From Clavelina lepadiformis (Eukaryota > Chordata > Ascidiacea > Aplousobranchia > Clavelinidae): a stretch of 64,000 nt of DNA. Both the position numbers and the translations under genes were made by a program. Where the stretch lies: positions 5,334,501 through 5,398,500 of the forward strand of contig NC_135247.1 in assembly GCF_947623445.1 (NCBI RefSeq), read 5' to 3'. Shown one piece after another: positions 51,684-63,511 of this stretch; the first letter of the stretch is position 1, and each line of letters begins with the position of its first letter. The notes under the pieces are model-generated. The model was not told the origin of the DNA. It saw only the letters and a list, made by a program, of their open reading frames with translations, and made no database searches.

Positions 51684-53415
51684 GAGCTATAAGGTTTAGA
51701 GAAAATAGCTCTCTTACTGTATAATTATAGATATTAAAGTATTGCCTACAGTATGTTCAAAAACAGAAAAATCATGTTGGGATATAGCCTTCTTGGGATA
51801 GCTGTTGTATAGCTGTTACATCGCTTTTGACCCTATGCAGATATCGTATTTATTCTAATAGAAGTAACGGCTTTTATTTCTTTTAGAAAATCATCGCGCG
51901 TACTGCATATGCACTACAATTATAGTGTTGCTTATCCTGTTAATCAGTAGTTATGTGCTAAGGTAGTTACGTTCGCTTCTTTGAGTCTTAGGCAAAACAA
52001 TGGTTTTACACTTCAAAATCGTACGCCACTGGTCTTCTAGTACAGAAACGTTTTAGCAAAATCTTATCTTATTAAATGTGCTTTCTGATGAAGGGCACTT
52101 TTCAATCAAGTTAGTGTGGTATGGGGTCGGGTGTTTTGTTTTTTCGGGCTGAGCGGCTCTAAGTTGTCTCCCGACTCGCCTCTATTTTCATCCTGAGCCT
52201 GGTAGCAGTCAGCAACGACCGAGCTGCATCAAACGTGATCCGCATTAAACCTAAAACATTTTGTAACTTTTCCAGATGAGCTACACAACTTCTTGATGGT
52301 TCGTGAGGATAAAAAGAAGTTAACAACTCCGTTTGATGTACAATCTATAATGCATTACGATTCGTACGCTTATTCCAAAAACGGCCTACCTACCATTACT
52401 GACAAGAATGGCAGCCTACTTGCTACACAGGTTGGCATAAGCATTTAAGCACTATAATTGTTATAATAAGCCTACAATAGCTTGCAAGTATAAAAATATG
52501 AAAGATACAATGTCATAAGAAAGGTTTGCCTACTTATGAAATAATTTCGTTCAAAGATTTTATTTTACTTGTAGATAAGTATAGTTATCAAAGTGTTAAT
52601 GATGTTCAATTGTTTGGAATGCTTAGTGGATAGTTTAAATACAGATCCACCGTTGAAATTAGCCTAATGTTAATAAATCCGGTTCATTTGTCATCAGTTA
52701 TCCCCTCGTTTTTTATGAAGTCGTGTAACGTGTACATTATGTGCTGGTTTAAAATTTTGTTGTTCACAAAGTGCTAACCTCTCCGATCAAGACATAAATC
52801 AAATCAACGCTGTCTACAAATGTAGAGAGCTAAGAGGACCGGACACCATTTGTGAAGACAACCTTGATGATTGTGAAACAAAAGCCAGGCTCTGCCAATG
52901 TGATATAAACCTGTCGGAAATGATTGATGACTGTTGCGCAAGTTGCCACAAATATTCAGGTATAAGACAAATAAAACAAGGTGCATCAATGAATTGCAGT
53001 TTACTTTATTTTAGTTTAACGTTTAACTGTGATTAATAAAGTGACGAAAGTGGCAAGCGTCAATGAGGAAAGTAGCATACGTCATTAAGCACATTTGTAA
53101 CTAATTAACTACCAAAATTCGCGTTGATCACCTTTCACACCTGTAGTCGTTCAACACCATAAATCTACATTTAATTGTTAAACCGTTGGCTTTCTCGTAC
53201 TACTTATTTGTCGTTATGAAATTTTCCGTCGTAACTTATTTCAACTAATGTATATATATATAATGTATGTGATATGCTAAAAACTCTTTTTTATTCCAGA
53301 TTGTTGTGACCAAATACCTGAATGTACCGTTTTAAAGTCCTTTTGTAACAGAAGCGTATACCTAAAAAGAATCTGTCCTCTCTCATGCAACGCTTGTCAG
53401 CCTGATGAAATATAG
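50722..53415 (+). CDS. Astacin-type (M12A) protein with ShKT domains, catalytic Glu replaced; 5' end missing
   Basis: Exons: 50722-50806, 50885-51040, 51220-51380, 51457-51592, 52276-52430, 52772-52959 and 53300-53415 (TAG). Astacins are secreted zinc endopeptidases. Here a cysteine-rich exon ([11 protein letters not shown]...CYCEC) precedes the astacin domain: [10 protein letters not shown], then [18 protein letters not shown], then the zinc motif [19 protein letters not shown], then the Met-turn [11 protein letters not shown]. All three zinc histidines and the Met-turn tyrosine are kept, but the catalytic glutamate after the first histidine is leucine (codon TTA) and a second usual glutamate is glutamine. 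Peptide-bond cleavage is therefore not expected. Two ShKT-like domains follow (CEDNLDDC...CCASC and CCDQIPEC...CNAC). The exon ending at 52430 is phase 0, while the next acceptor requires phase 2, so this junction does not keep frame with canonical sites. This is either a non-catalytic paralogue, an early pseudogene, or affected by a sequence error. No start or signal-peptide exon was found. Confidence 0.82.
51658..51684. repeat. TA dinucleotide microsatellite
   Basis: About a dozen TA/CATA units in the astacin intron after the zinc-motif exon. Confidence 0.9.
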
Positions 53416-54820
53416 TGTCCAAGAAATCTTGTACAGACAACATCAATGTGCAGTTCGAACACCGAACGATTGTATACTCAGCATATATACATATTCGTGT
53501 TTTCTTCAAATAACGTTTTCAGTGAATGTTACACGACGTCAACAATTAATAAAACTCACATTTTCCAACTTCCGCATAAGCACGTCATTCTGCGGTGCGT
53601 TTTTGACTTCTCATTTGTGGTACCAATTATAGCGACAAGCGGAGCGGTTAAAAACAAATTAAAATACTCTCGTTATTATTCCAACCACATATGTATTTAT
53701 TCTTATTTATTTCACAATTTGATCTCGTTACGAACTAATTCTTTGATGAAATATGTGTCCAGAATAAGCACGTTTTGCCAGAAGAAATTTTAGATATGGG
53801 TCAGAAACATATCTCGTTGTTAAGCAAAACGTATGGTTTGAATAGTTCCCAATGACGCTGTAAATGACCAACACTAAAACGTAGACAAGGATTTTAGTTT
53901 ATGTTGACCAGCATGTTGAGGACTGATGTGGATTGGTAGTATGTTTGATATTGCCAGGATATCTTTCTGAAAAATAAGATCAGTTTGCAAGTCTGATTTT
54001 GCTTCCATTGTTGAGACGAGGCATCCGTAAAAGCCGTCACAAACGCCACAAATTACATAACCTGTATAGAAGGCACGACCTTGATAAAGCCGAGATGTCA
54101 AGAGCATACAAAAATTATCTTTACTGCATAACAAAAAAAACAGGAATGAATGTACCGCTGACACCAAGCTTTGCAAAGTACACACAACTAGCACGCAATT
54201 CACCAAGCACAAACAAAGTCGCAATAGCTCAAGAAAAGAGTAATGTAACAAGTATAGGGATGTGCGTCAAAAAAGTTTATTTGGTTTGTGCGAACCCGAA
54301 TAACATGAAGTACGACTTGAGCGGATCCAGAATCTATTCGTGTTAAAGCCAAGCAAAAACATTTCATCCAAAAGTTGCCAAATGTTGCTTTTAACAAGAT
54401 GAAATCGCTAAATAAATCGCTTTGCTCCAAAAATAATGTTTAAAAAGCCATTGAAAAAACAAAATCATCAAGAAAATGTCCTTCATTGTAAGTAGCCTAC
54501 TGTTCACTCTATTTTAGTTATTTTAAGGAAAAACTAGATCGTTATTTTTTGCCAAAGTCAGTAAATTTATAAGTTATAATGTCTTCAGATTTGCCATTGT
54601 TTTTATTTGCTCGAATCTTCCTCAAAGACGATATTCGTCGAATTTAATTCGTGTTTGGGTTAGTATCAGCCAATACCTAGTGACAGCTAAAAGGAATCAA
54701 TTGATCTACAAAAAACAACATTTTCAAATACAAAATGAAAAGGCAAAAACATCTTAAAACAACTTGACCAAGGCATTCTGCGCACCAAAGATCTATCGAT
54801 AGATAAAAATGTCGTGAGTA
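53404..54820. repeat. Duplicated segment, copy 1 (astacin 3' end and flank)
   Basis: This segment is nearly identical to 59028-60281. It begins in the last codons of the astacin gene (CTGATGAAATATAG includes its stop) and runs through the 3' flank. Collinear blocks are 53404-53689 and 54205-54820. The stretch 53690-54204 between them has no counterpart in copy 2. The segment continues past GTCGTGAG into TACATAACGCG, which copy 2 lacks because of the retrotransposon. Confidence 0.92.
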
Positions 54821-56099
54821 CATAACGCGTTATAGAAGTGTTATACACTTTTTTTACAGTAAATACAGTACGAATATATGAAAAGTATGATTAAGCCGTG
54901 CTGTAAATACGCACAACCGAAACCTCGGGTTTGATTCAAATCTAGTAAATACATTGCTTTATTCCATTACAGTCAATAAACCAGTGATGAAAAAGTGAAA
55001 TGTAAAAATTTGATAATCACGGTGATAGTGATGAATTTTTTGTCATGTCTACTATAAGAACAATCTTTGCAATAAGTGATTTCTGTATACGTGGCGTAGG
55101 ATAATTGGATCAAAGTAAAAAGCAAAAGCATTCATGAAAACAGGTAATGGAACACAACAACATCGACAAGTGAATAAACAAAAGCTATTGAGAAATTCAC
55201 ATTGTCCAATATTAACGTCTCCTGATCGTGCCTTTCACGCAGAAATTACTGTAACAACATGATTTTGCCAAGCCTTGATTACCGAAACAACTCTCCTGAT
55301 AAATAATAAATCATTGATTTTGCTGAGGAACATGGCCATAAACACAAACCTTGCACAAAAACGCAACAAACATGTTTTCAAGCATAAACGCCCAAAAGCC
55401 AATAAAGGCAGCGATCGTTTTTACTAATCTTCAGAAATTTTGCACAGTTTGCAAAAGAACCATAACTATTTCCTATATTGGTATTAAACTTTAAATTGTT
55501 TTAAAACGCTTATTACCCTCCACAACATTTGAAGTAGATAAATACAGGAAGTGGGCCACAGCAATATGTTTGTTTGACCAAACTTGCTTACTCCGTTTAA
55601 CTAACAAAAGACAAGCACGGACTTTGGTCAAATGGTAATGCATAAAGCAGCAAATTAGCGACAGGGCACTATTTATATCCCGTAACAGAGCTTTGCACGA
55701 CAGAAGAAGTGATAAGAAAGGGGAGCAGTCGCAGTTTTCAGCAGTGGCATGTTTTTGTAATACGAGAAAATTTTCACTGTAACCAAACTGTAATTTAGTT
55801 TTATTTTAAAGATGAAAATTCTGGTATTAGAAGTAGTCATGCAATTTTATGTAACTTAGGATTCTCAGCAAATGTTAACAGCATATATTTCACCATACTA
55901 ATGTTTCAATGAAAAACTTGGATAATTTTTTTTTCTCTTGAAATGTTTTATTGTTGGTTATGTCTTTTTATTTCAGTCGCTTTAACTTAATCCTAACGTT
56001 GCAAAAGAAGTTTTATTTTGCCAATATCATTTAAACCTTGTTCTTTATTTGAAACTCGTGGGCTAAGTCTTGACAAATTTTGTATCAACTAACTTAAAC
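54821..56099. other. Intergenic, upstream of the small secreted peptide gene
   Basis: AT-rich DNA without an exon-like segment. It must contain the promoter of the peptide gene at 56100; no clear TATA box is placed where expected. Confidence 0.45.
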
Positions 56100-56499
56100 A
56101 TGAAACTTGCTGTGGTCGCCTTCGTTCTGATTCTTGTTGTGTACGTCAACGCTCATCCGATTGGAGAAGATAATGATAACAACACACAAGGATACTGGAG
56201 CAAACTGTTTGGAAAAGCTCAAAAGAAGTACCGACAACAAAAGTAAGCAAAATTTTCAAAATTGATTTAAAGCTAAACGTAAAACGAGAGGAGAATTTCT
56301 TTATAGTATCTATTAATTATTTGTAACTAATAAGCTTACATTTTGAAGGGAATGGTTCAACAACTATGCTCGAGAACATCATCTTCCTGAAAAAATATTA
56401 AATTTGCAACAAAGTGCCTCACAAAAAGCTCACAACACGGTTGCAACGTTGAAAGCATGGTGGAATGGGCAACAACATAATGAAAATGCTTCTCATTGA
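56100..56499 (+). CDS. Small secreted cationic peptide precursor, two exons
   Basis: Exons 56100-56242 and 56349-56499 (TGA) join in phase 2/1 across a 106-base GTAAGC...GAAG intron, giving 97 residues. The start gives a textbook signal peptide, MKLAVVAFVLILVVYVNA, with likely cleavage before HP. An acidic spacer (HPIGEDNDNNTQ) follows, then a strongly cationic, probably helical stretch (GYWSKLFGKAQKKYRQQK), an aromatic segment (EWFNNYAREHHLP), and a Trp-rich C-terminal part (TVATLKAWWNG) with no cysteines. An AATAAA signal lies about 57 bases after the stop (56557 onward). Signal peptide, acidic spacer and cationic amphipathic helix is the layout of many ascidian antimicrobial peptide precursors, but I recognise no named family. 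It could equally be a neuropeptide precursor or another secreted protein. No dibasic cleavage pattern of a repeated peptide is seen. Confidence 0.75.
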
Positions 56500-56556
56500 A
56501 TCTGAATGCTACGTCTAAAAGTACATGTAATTACAACTGGCGTTTGCTAATGATAA

Positions 56557-56581
56557 AATAAAAGTTACAATCAATAAAATT
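56557..56581 (+). terminator. Polyadenylation signal of the secreted peptide gene
   Basis: AATAAA and a second AATAAA-like hexamer (ATCAATAAAAT) lie within 85 bases after the stop codon at 56499, with no other gene nearby on this strand. Confidence 0.65.
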
Positions 56582-56584
56582 GTT

Positions 56585-59027
56585 GTATTTTTGAGTTACA
56601 CTACAAATATACATATGGTATAACCAAGAACGTCAACGTATTAAGTGACAACAATGGGTAAACTGAAGAAACACTGGAGAATGTACAAAAGTACAATGTA
56701 GAAAGAAGACCGTAACACGGAGAATGGTTGAAAAGAGCTTACTGGCTTCCTTATGTAGTGCAGTACAAGCCAATACCAGTCAACGCTATACAGAAGAAAT
56801 GTAACTTGCTGTAACTCACACGCCTGCTAGATACTATTCACTGCATAATCCCAACAGTAATGACTTCTCTTGTCAGTCAAAACCAGACACTGCCGAATCA
56901 AACGAGCGCAATATCTCATGATTAAGTTGAAACCAAATATTGCACAGTATGTACGAATGTTCAATTAAATAACATTGTCTTTTCTAACCAAAAATGAACT
57001 AGACCATAGCCATCGAAAGATCACTCTTTTCTACAACCAATTAAAGATTAGTGTTAGTAGTACTAAGTTTAGAGTGAAAGGAGTCTTAGACATTATAAAT
57101 TTATAATACTAGTATTTAGAAAAGTAGTTTTAGCAGAGTAGTAATCTGTGCAATGAAGACACAAACATATGCCATCTATCAATAAATCTTTTAGTTTTCC
57201 TCAAAAGCGGGGTGGAAAAGAAAAATCAAGCCAGTTGCTACTAGCATGCGCCAATGAACAGGAAAAAGTGACAAAGCGAAAAAGTTTAAAACGTGCTCAA
57301 ACATAATTAAAATAATAATTGCTGGTAACTACTAGAACGGCCACTAAACCCAGAATTAGTTAAATCCACAAAACATAAGTTGAAAAAAGCGAAAATAAGC
57401 AGACGAGCAGGTGGTGTGTCCAAGCAACAGCTGATTGAAAATCTCTTCAATGCTCTACCATCAGTACATACAGTGTTCGAGTGGCCGATAAAAATTGGCT
57501 TAAACAACGATGTGCAAAGATCAGCATAAGGCGTTTTCTTTTATTAATTTTAAGACTGAAACAGTCTTGTGCTGCTTGAGATCAATGCTTGAACTTCCAA
57601 AAAGTCAACAACATCGCGTTTCAGTTTTATTTTGATATTTTCTGATTTTTTTTGCCAGTGACACTATAACATCCATAAATGATTAAACCAAATGAAGTTT
57701 TACCATCTGCTGTACGTTAACGATATAACTTAGCTATATATGGCATGGCTCATTATACTTAAAAGACAAAGCATAAATCCCATCCACTAAAGTTTCAACA
57801 AACGTGACGAAATACTTAGTCGATAAATGGTACAAAGTAGATGTTACGGAGAGTTAAAGAGTCTAGGCAGTTTTTCATTCGCTGAAGATTTCATTCACAC
57901 AAATATTAAAAAATCGCAACTCTGGCATTTGCAAATAATGAAATTAGTAGGTTAAAACGATCCTTTGTCTAAAGATAATTTGGTCTGAACTCTAAAGTCT
58001 CAAATAAAGAGATCCGAAATCTACACACTGTAACATTTCTTGGATTGCAAAAAGAAAGAGCTGCTAATAAACTAGAAAATATATACATAAGGTAATTGAC
58101 TCATCTAGTGAACTCAAGGAAATGTTATCATACATGCATAAGGGCAAGAGACTTGTTATCAAGCTTACGTTAAAAGCAAACAACAAACAAACCAAGAACT
58201 GGTTTTGAATTCTTTGAAATAGTTTTCTGAATGGGAAACACCCGCAAGCGATCAAAATGTTTCCTACATGTTCCTGGTAATCGCTTTGAAGATTTTATTT
58301 AAGATTATGTTGACTTTCCATAACGAATTCACGTAAACGAAAAACGATTTGCCTAAGTAACAAGATCTTTTGTTTGAACTTGGTTCATGAAACATCACAC
58401 AAGAATACTTTGGTCAAAAATGTCATGTTTTCTACAGCAAAGGTGACGTCAGCCAATGAATGCAGTATTTTTTATTATATAATTGATGTTTTTTGGTACT
58501 CTGAAGTAATTTACAGAAATTTGACAAATATTAATTTTGTCTTTCTACAAGAAGGCCTATTGCACTTTAATAGACGCTTGGTTGACACTACGTGGTGCTT
58601 ATAACGTGGCCAAACGTAATGCTGCTGCGCAATGGCTACAACGTCACTGCATGACTACTCAACCGACCAACATTTTGGTAAATCTTCAAAATTCCTTTTG
58701 GTAAAATACTATTATTGTTTACTGTTCCAGAATGGTAACGTGTAACTGGAAAACACTAATGTAACGAGCAACTTCTTGATACATGAAAAAGTAGCTCCAG
58801 AGAGAAAATAAAATGGCTTCCTAGTGAACTATATCTAAATATCTTTAGAAAACACTTACGACTATTTAGAGACTATATGTGGAGATCGAAGTCATTACTA
58901 TATGGATATCGATTTACTTGAGCCAAATTTGCCAAAGACTCTATACTTGATTTAAATAAAAACGATTTGACTTGGGACTCGAGTTTGATGACTCGGTTAC
59001 GACTCTGGTTTCACATTTAAGATAGCT
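56585..59027. other. Intergenic region without a supported gene
   Basis: AT-rich sequence with only short frames lacking splice context or family motifs. Confidence 0.5.
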
Positions 59028-60281
59028 GATGAAATATAGTGTCCAAGAAATGTTATACAGACAACATCAAAGTGCAGTTCGAACACCGAACGATTGTATA
59101 CTCAGCATATATACATATTCGTGTTGTCTTGAAATAACGTTTTCCGTGAATGTTACACGACGTCAACAATTAATAAAACTCACATTTTTCAACTTCCGCA
59201 TAAGCACGTCGTTCTGCGGTGCGTTTTTGACAATATTTGCCAACTAATGTGGTAGAATGTCAGCATTGTAGTTTTTCTATAGATATGGGCTACACTTTTA
59301 ATACAAACATTAATAATTACGTAGCCGATGGAAAGTGACTACACAGAAAACTGGGACATGTAGCTTACTAATAACAACAATTTCTATAACCAGTAGATGT
59401 TTGAAAGCAGTTGAAATGATTCCATTGAAATTATTTGTCTATGTATCTATTGGTTATGATGAATTAAGTTTGTAGCGGGATTGATCCTCGCCAGCCGTTG
59501 GCATGTTGTAACCCAAAACACTTGTGACCAACTCACGCCTCAAAAAATGTAAGCAGTCGTGCATTTATTAAGTGATCTTTTGAGGAAACTTCTCATTTGT
59601 GGTACCCATTATAGCGACAAGCGGAGAGGTTAAAAACAAATTAAAATACTCTCGTTATTATTCCAACCACAATTGATCAAGCACACACAAAGTCGCAATA
59701 GCTCGAGAAAAGAGTAATGTGACAAGTAGGGATGTGCGGCAAGAAAGTTTTTTTGGCTCGTGCGAACCCGAATAACATGAAGTTCGACGCGAACGGATCC
59801 AGAATCTATTTGTATTAAAGCCAAGCAAAAACATTCATCCAAAAGTTGTCAAATCATGCTTTTAACAAGATGAAATCGCTAAATAAATCGCTTTGCTCCA
59901 AAAATAATGTTTGAAAATCCATTGAAAAAACAAAATCATAAAGAAAATGTCCTTCATTGTAAGTAGCCTACTGTTCACTCTATTTTAGTTATTTTAAGGA
60001 AAAAGTGGATCGTTATTTTTTGCCAAAGTCAGTAAATTTATAAGTCATAATGAATTCAGATTCGCTATTGTTTGTATTTGCTCGAATTTTCCTCAAAGAC
60101 GATATTCGTCGAATTGAATTCGTGTTTGGGTTAGTATCAGCCAATACCTAGTGACAGCTAAAGGGAATCCATTGATCTACAAAAAACAACATTTTTAAAT
60201 ACAAAATGATAAGGCAAAAACATCTTAAAACAACTTGACCAAGGCATTCTGCGCACCAAAGATGGATAAAAAGGTCGTGAG
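59028..60281. repeat. Duplicated segment, copy 2
   Basis: Second copy of the astacin 3'-flank segment. It starts with CTGATGAAATATAGTGTCC, as copy 1 does, and runs to GTCGTGAG, where the LTR retrotransposon begins. Collinear blocks are 59028-59231 and 59589-60281. About 357 bases (59232-59588) have no counterpart in copy 1. The block pairs differ by scattered substitutions and small indels, so the duplication is not very recent. Confidence 0.92.
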
Positions 60282-60750
60282 TGTCACGGGATTATTTTAT
60301 GCACCCGTTTTATAGCCACCGTATCGTTTGTTCGCACCACTCCTATATTTTAATCTAGTTAAATGTGTGAGTCAGCTCTTATTTTTATTCGCGTTGTGTC
60401 TTTTGTATGCATGCTTGTCAGGTTTTAGGTTTGCTCACGTGATGCTGTATTTTACTTATTTATTTGTACACGTGTTTTTAGTCAATCTTTTGTGACGTCT
60501 CGCATCGCGACCCCTAGGGCCTAATTGGTGTTTAGCGTCCCACGTTGATTCTATGATTGCGTGGAATTTGTTTTGGTGTGGTGTTGCGCTCGGGTATGGA
60601 GTGGAGGTTTAGTTACGTTTGGGTTTTATAGCAAGAAGATGATTTTTTTTACCTAAGAAAATGCTATTAAAAGTTATTAAAGCAAACAGAGCTAATTAAT
60701 TGACTAGCTGTCGAGCGGGAAGTTCCTGGCTGAGAAAAAGTTTGGTTACA
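60282..60750 (+). repeat. 5' long terminal repeat of a Ty3/gypsy retrotransposon
   Basis: It begins TGTCACGGG, a common start for Ty3/gypsy LTRs, and ends GGTTACA, giving TG...CA termini and 469 bp. The left boundary is confirmed because homology between the two duplicated segments stops exactly here. The right boundary is inferred from the terminal CA and the following primer-binding-like ATTGGCGAGCG. The 3' LTR is outside the window, so the repeat itself cannot be verified. Confidence 0.75.
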
Positions 60751-60772
60751 ATTGGCGAGCGCGCCAGGATCC
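60751..60772 (+). other. Putative primer-binding site
   Basis: TTGGCGAGCGCGCCAGGATC directly follows the LTR's terminal CA, the place where a tRNA primer-binding site is expected. The tRNA species is not determined. Confidence 0.5.
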
Positions 60773-60808
60773 CGCAGTCAAAAAGGTATCAAGAGATTAT
60801 TTAACAGT

Positions 60809-63511
60809 ATGGCTTTGAATGTGACGTTGACTCAACCGAGATATAAGTCCGATGAAGACTTTCAGGACTTTCTCAAAGTTTTTAAATCTTACTGCGCCAG
60901 CGTTAATGCGAATCAAGATTTTAAGAAGCACCTCCTCATCGAAAGTTTCGATAAGGATTTTGTCTGGGAAATTCAAGGAAAAGATGCCTCCATCTACGAC
61001 TTAGAGTTCGACGAGCTGGTGAAAAGGGCTTCAGAAGCGGGAAAATCAAAGGCCGAAATCAGCAGATTGAAAAACAGCATTTTGGATAGGGTGCAAGGAC
61101 ACGATGAATCTACACGATCATTTGTCTACGCTTTACGGAAGCAGGGCGACATGGCGTACATCGGTGCCGATCAATCACCTGTGAAAAATGAGGTACTCTA
61201 TTTGGCGTTGATCCGGGGTTTGAAAAACCGCCAAATATCGGAAACGTTAGCCGCAGACCTAGAGACCGGCAGAGACTTCTTCTCTACCAGCGCCCGAGCC
61301 ATTGCCCTGGACATCTCTGGAAAGACTCCGTGTTCAGACGTGTTCGCCGTCACTCAGCTTCCACACAGAAACGAAAGCCGCCAGGACCAAGCGACGGTTT
61401 CGATGAAGAATGAACTTGTAAAGATAAGTGGCGAAATCAAATCGTTTAACGACGGTATCCAAGGCCGGATTTCCATTATGGACGAAACTCTTACTTCGGT
61501 GAAAACACAGATGAACACTTTACAACGAGACGTGGATCTCCTCCACTGGGAACCACGTGCCCAAGGCCCGTCTGACGGTAGAAACCAACGGTACCGAAAC
61601 TGTAAGTTCCCATCTGACAAAGCACACGGGGTCCGAGACAACCGACGTTTAAGTACACATTTTTCTAAACATGATTCATTTAGGCGGGATTGTTTAAACC
61701 GTCAAAGCCTAGTTAAGAATCATAACCCTCGGACTAAATCATTTGATGTAAACAGATCAAAGTTAAGCTGGAATCGATCGCGTCCGACCACTCCAGTCAC
61801 CGCAACATCATCTCAACAACAATACCGGAAAAGGTTATGCAAATATGTAAATATAATGTTGTGTTCTATGCCCATTTGTGCTCTGGTAGACACGGGAGCC
61901 AGCGTATCACTCATGTCTAAGACTTTGTTCGATAAAGTTTTGTCCAAAAATCCGAGTACTACACTGACCCACATGTTGGACATACAATTAACAACGGCTA
62001 GTGGGACGGCACTACAGGTGTTAGGCCTTGTCACGTTATCAGTTCAAGTGGCTGGTTTGATCACAGAGTGTGAAATCTACGTCGTCAATCAACTCGCAGA
62101 AAATTTCATCATTGGTTTGGATTTCGTCCAACATCATCAATGTCGGATTTGCTACAAAGACAAAATTCTAGAAGCTGGGTCGTCGTCGACACCCCTACTT
62201 GATGAGAAAGTGACCTTACAGCGGAACGAAGTCTACATCGTTGAAGACCTGATCGTCCCCGCTTCCACCGAGGTGTGTACTTTGGGCTTATTTTGTAGAG
62301 ATCCGATGTTTAAAATGTCCGGCGTTGATTTTCCGGCATTAGTTGAAGGTAATCCCCGTTTGAATGATAAATATGGTGTACTAGCGGGTAACTATCTCGC
62401 ACAAGTTCGTAACGGAAAAGTCCCCATTCGATTGGCTAATTTTAGCGATGACGAAGTCAGGTTAGTCAACGGAACCAGGGTCGCTACCCTGTATCCAGTT
62501 TCTATGATTGGCGGAGATGATGTTTGCCAGCCCGGCACGTGCGCGTTAGTTTCGAAATTAAATTCCACGTGTGACTGCAATAATAACCGATGCATTATGA
62601 ACTCCAAGCAAAGATGCGCTGTAGCGTCAGTAGAAGAACATAGTTTTATATCCCGACGTGAACACTTGCAAGCAATTGAAGGAGTAGGTTTGGGGGCGAA
62701 GCTGTCGGGGAGTGAACGTCGCGAAGTACTGGATTTATTATCGAGGTATTGGAAGTGTTTTTCGACCAGTCAACTCGATTTAGGCAAAACCGACTTGATA
62801 GAACACCATGTCGATGTTGGGTCTAGCGCCCCAGTGAGGCAGCCTCATCGCCGAATACCCCCTCGAGACAAGGGTAAGGTAGAAGAAATCCTTACCGAAA
62901 TGGAAAAGCAAGGCTTGATTCGCACATCCACATCCCCTTGGTCCAGCGCCATTGTTCTCGTACGAAAAAAATCTGGTGAGGTGAGGTTTTGTGTTGACTA
63001 CAGACGGGTAAATGAGCTGATGAAAAAGAACAGTTTCCCAATCCCACGTGTCGACGAGAGCCTGGACGAATTGTCGAGTAACATTTATTTTTCTACTCTG
63101 GATCTGCGTTCAGGGTATTGGCAAATACCAATGAACAACAAGTCCCGCGAGGTTACAGCTTTTACCACCCACATGGGGTTGTATGAATGGAATGTTATGC
63201 CAATGGGTCTTAGCAATTCTGCAGCCACATTTCAACGGTTGATGCACATCGTTCTAAATGGATTGGAGTGGCGCGGCGCTTTAGCATATTTAGACGATGT
63301 GATAGTGTATGGTCGCACATTTGGAGAACACATGTCTCGTTTAAGCGATGTTTTAAGTCGACTGGAAGAAGCTGGTTTAACCTTGAAACCGTCCAAATGC
63401 TCTCTTTTTCAAGAATCAGTGAAGTTTTTAGGGCACACAATTTCTAGGGAAGGCGTGATGTGTGACGCTGAGAAAGTAGAGTCGCGAATTGGCCTATACC
63501 TCGTAACGTGA
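60809..63511 (+). pseudogene. gag-pol of the Ty3/gypsy element, interrupted by a frameshift
   Basis: An open frame runs from the ATG at 60809 (upstream in-frame codons belong to the leader) to a TGA at 63509-63511. The first roughly 270 residues are gag-like (LTQPRYKSDEDFQDFLKVF and a helical capsid-like region). No CCHC zinc knuckle is visible in the basic region that follows, where one often occurs. The protease active site DTGAS is encoded from 61889. Reverse transcriptase motifs follow: ISPWSS-like LIRTSTSPWSSAIVLVRKK, FCVDYRRVN, and the catalytic YLDD at 63287-63298. Around 63483-63495 the family-typical connection sequence continues in another frame, consistent with loss of one base, so this frame ends early at 63511. 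Confidence 0.9.

Noticed and set aside
53874..54346. Overlapping frames of 115-125 codons on both strands near 54 kb
   Set aside because: They lie in the block private to copy 1 of the duplicated segment and its repeat boundary; no conserved motif, and the shorter frame in copy 2 is disrupted.
61354..63440. Minus-strand frames inside the retrotransposon
   Set aside because: Antisense shadows of gag-pol, which has clear protease and RT motifs on the plus strand.
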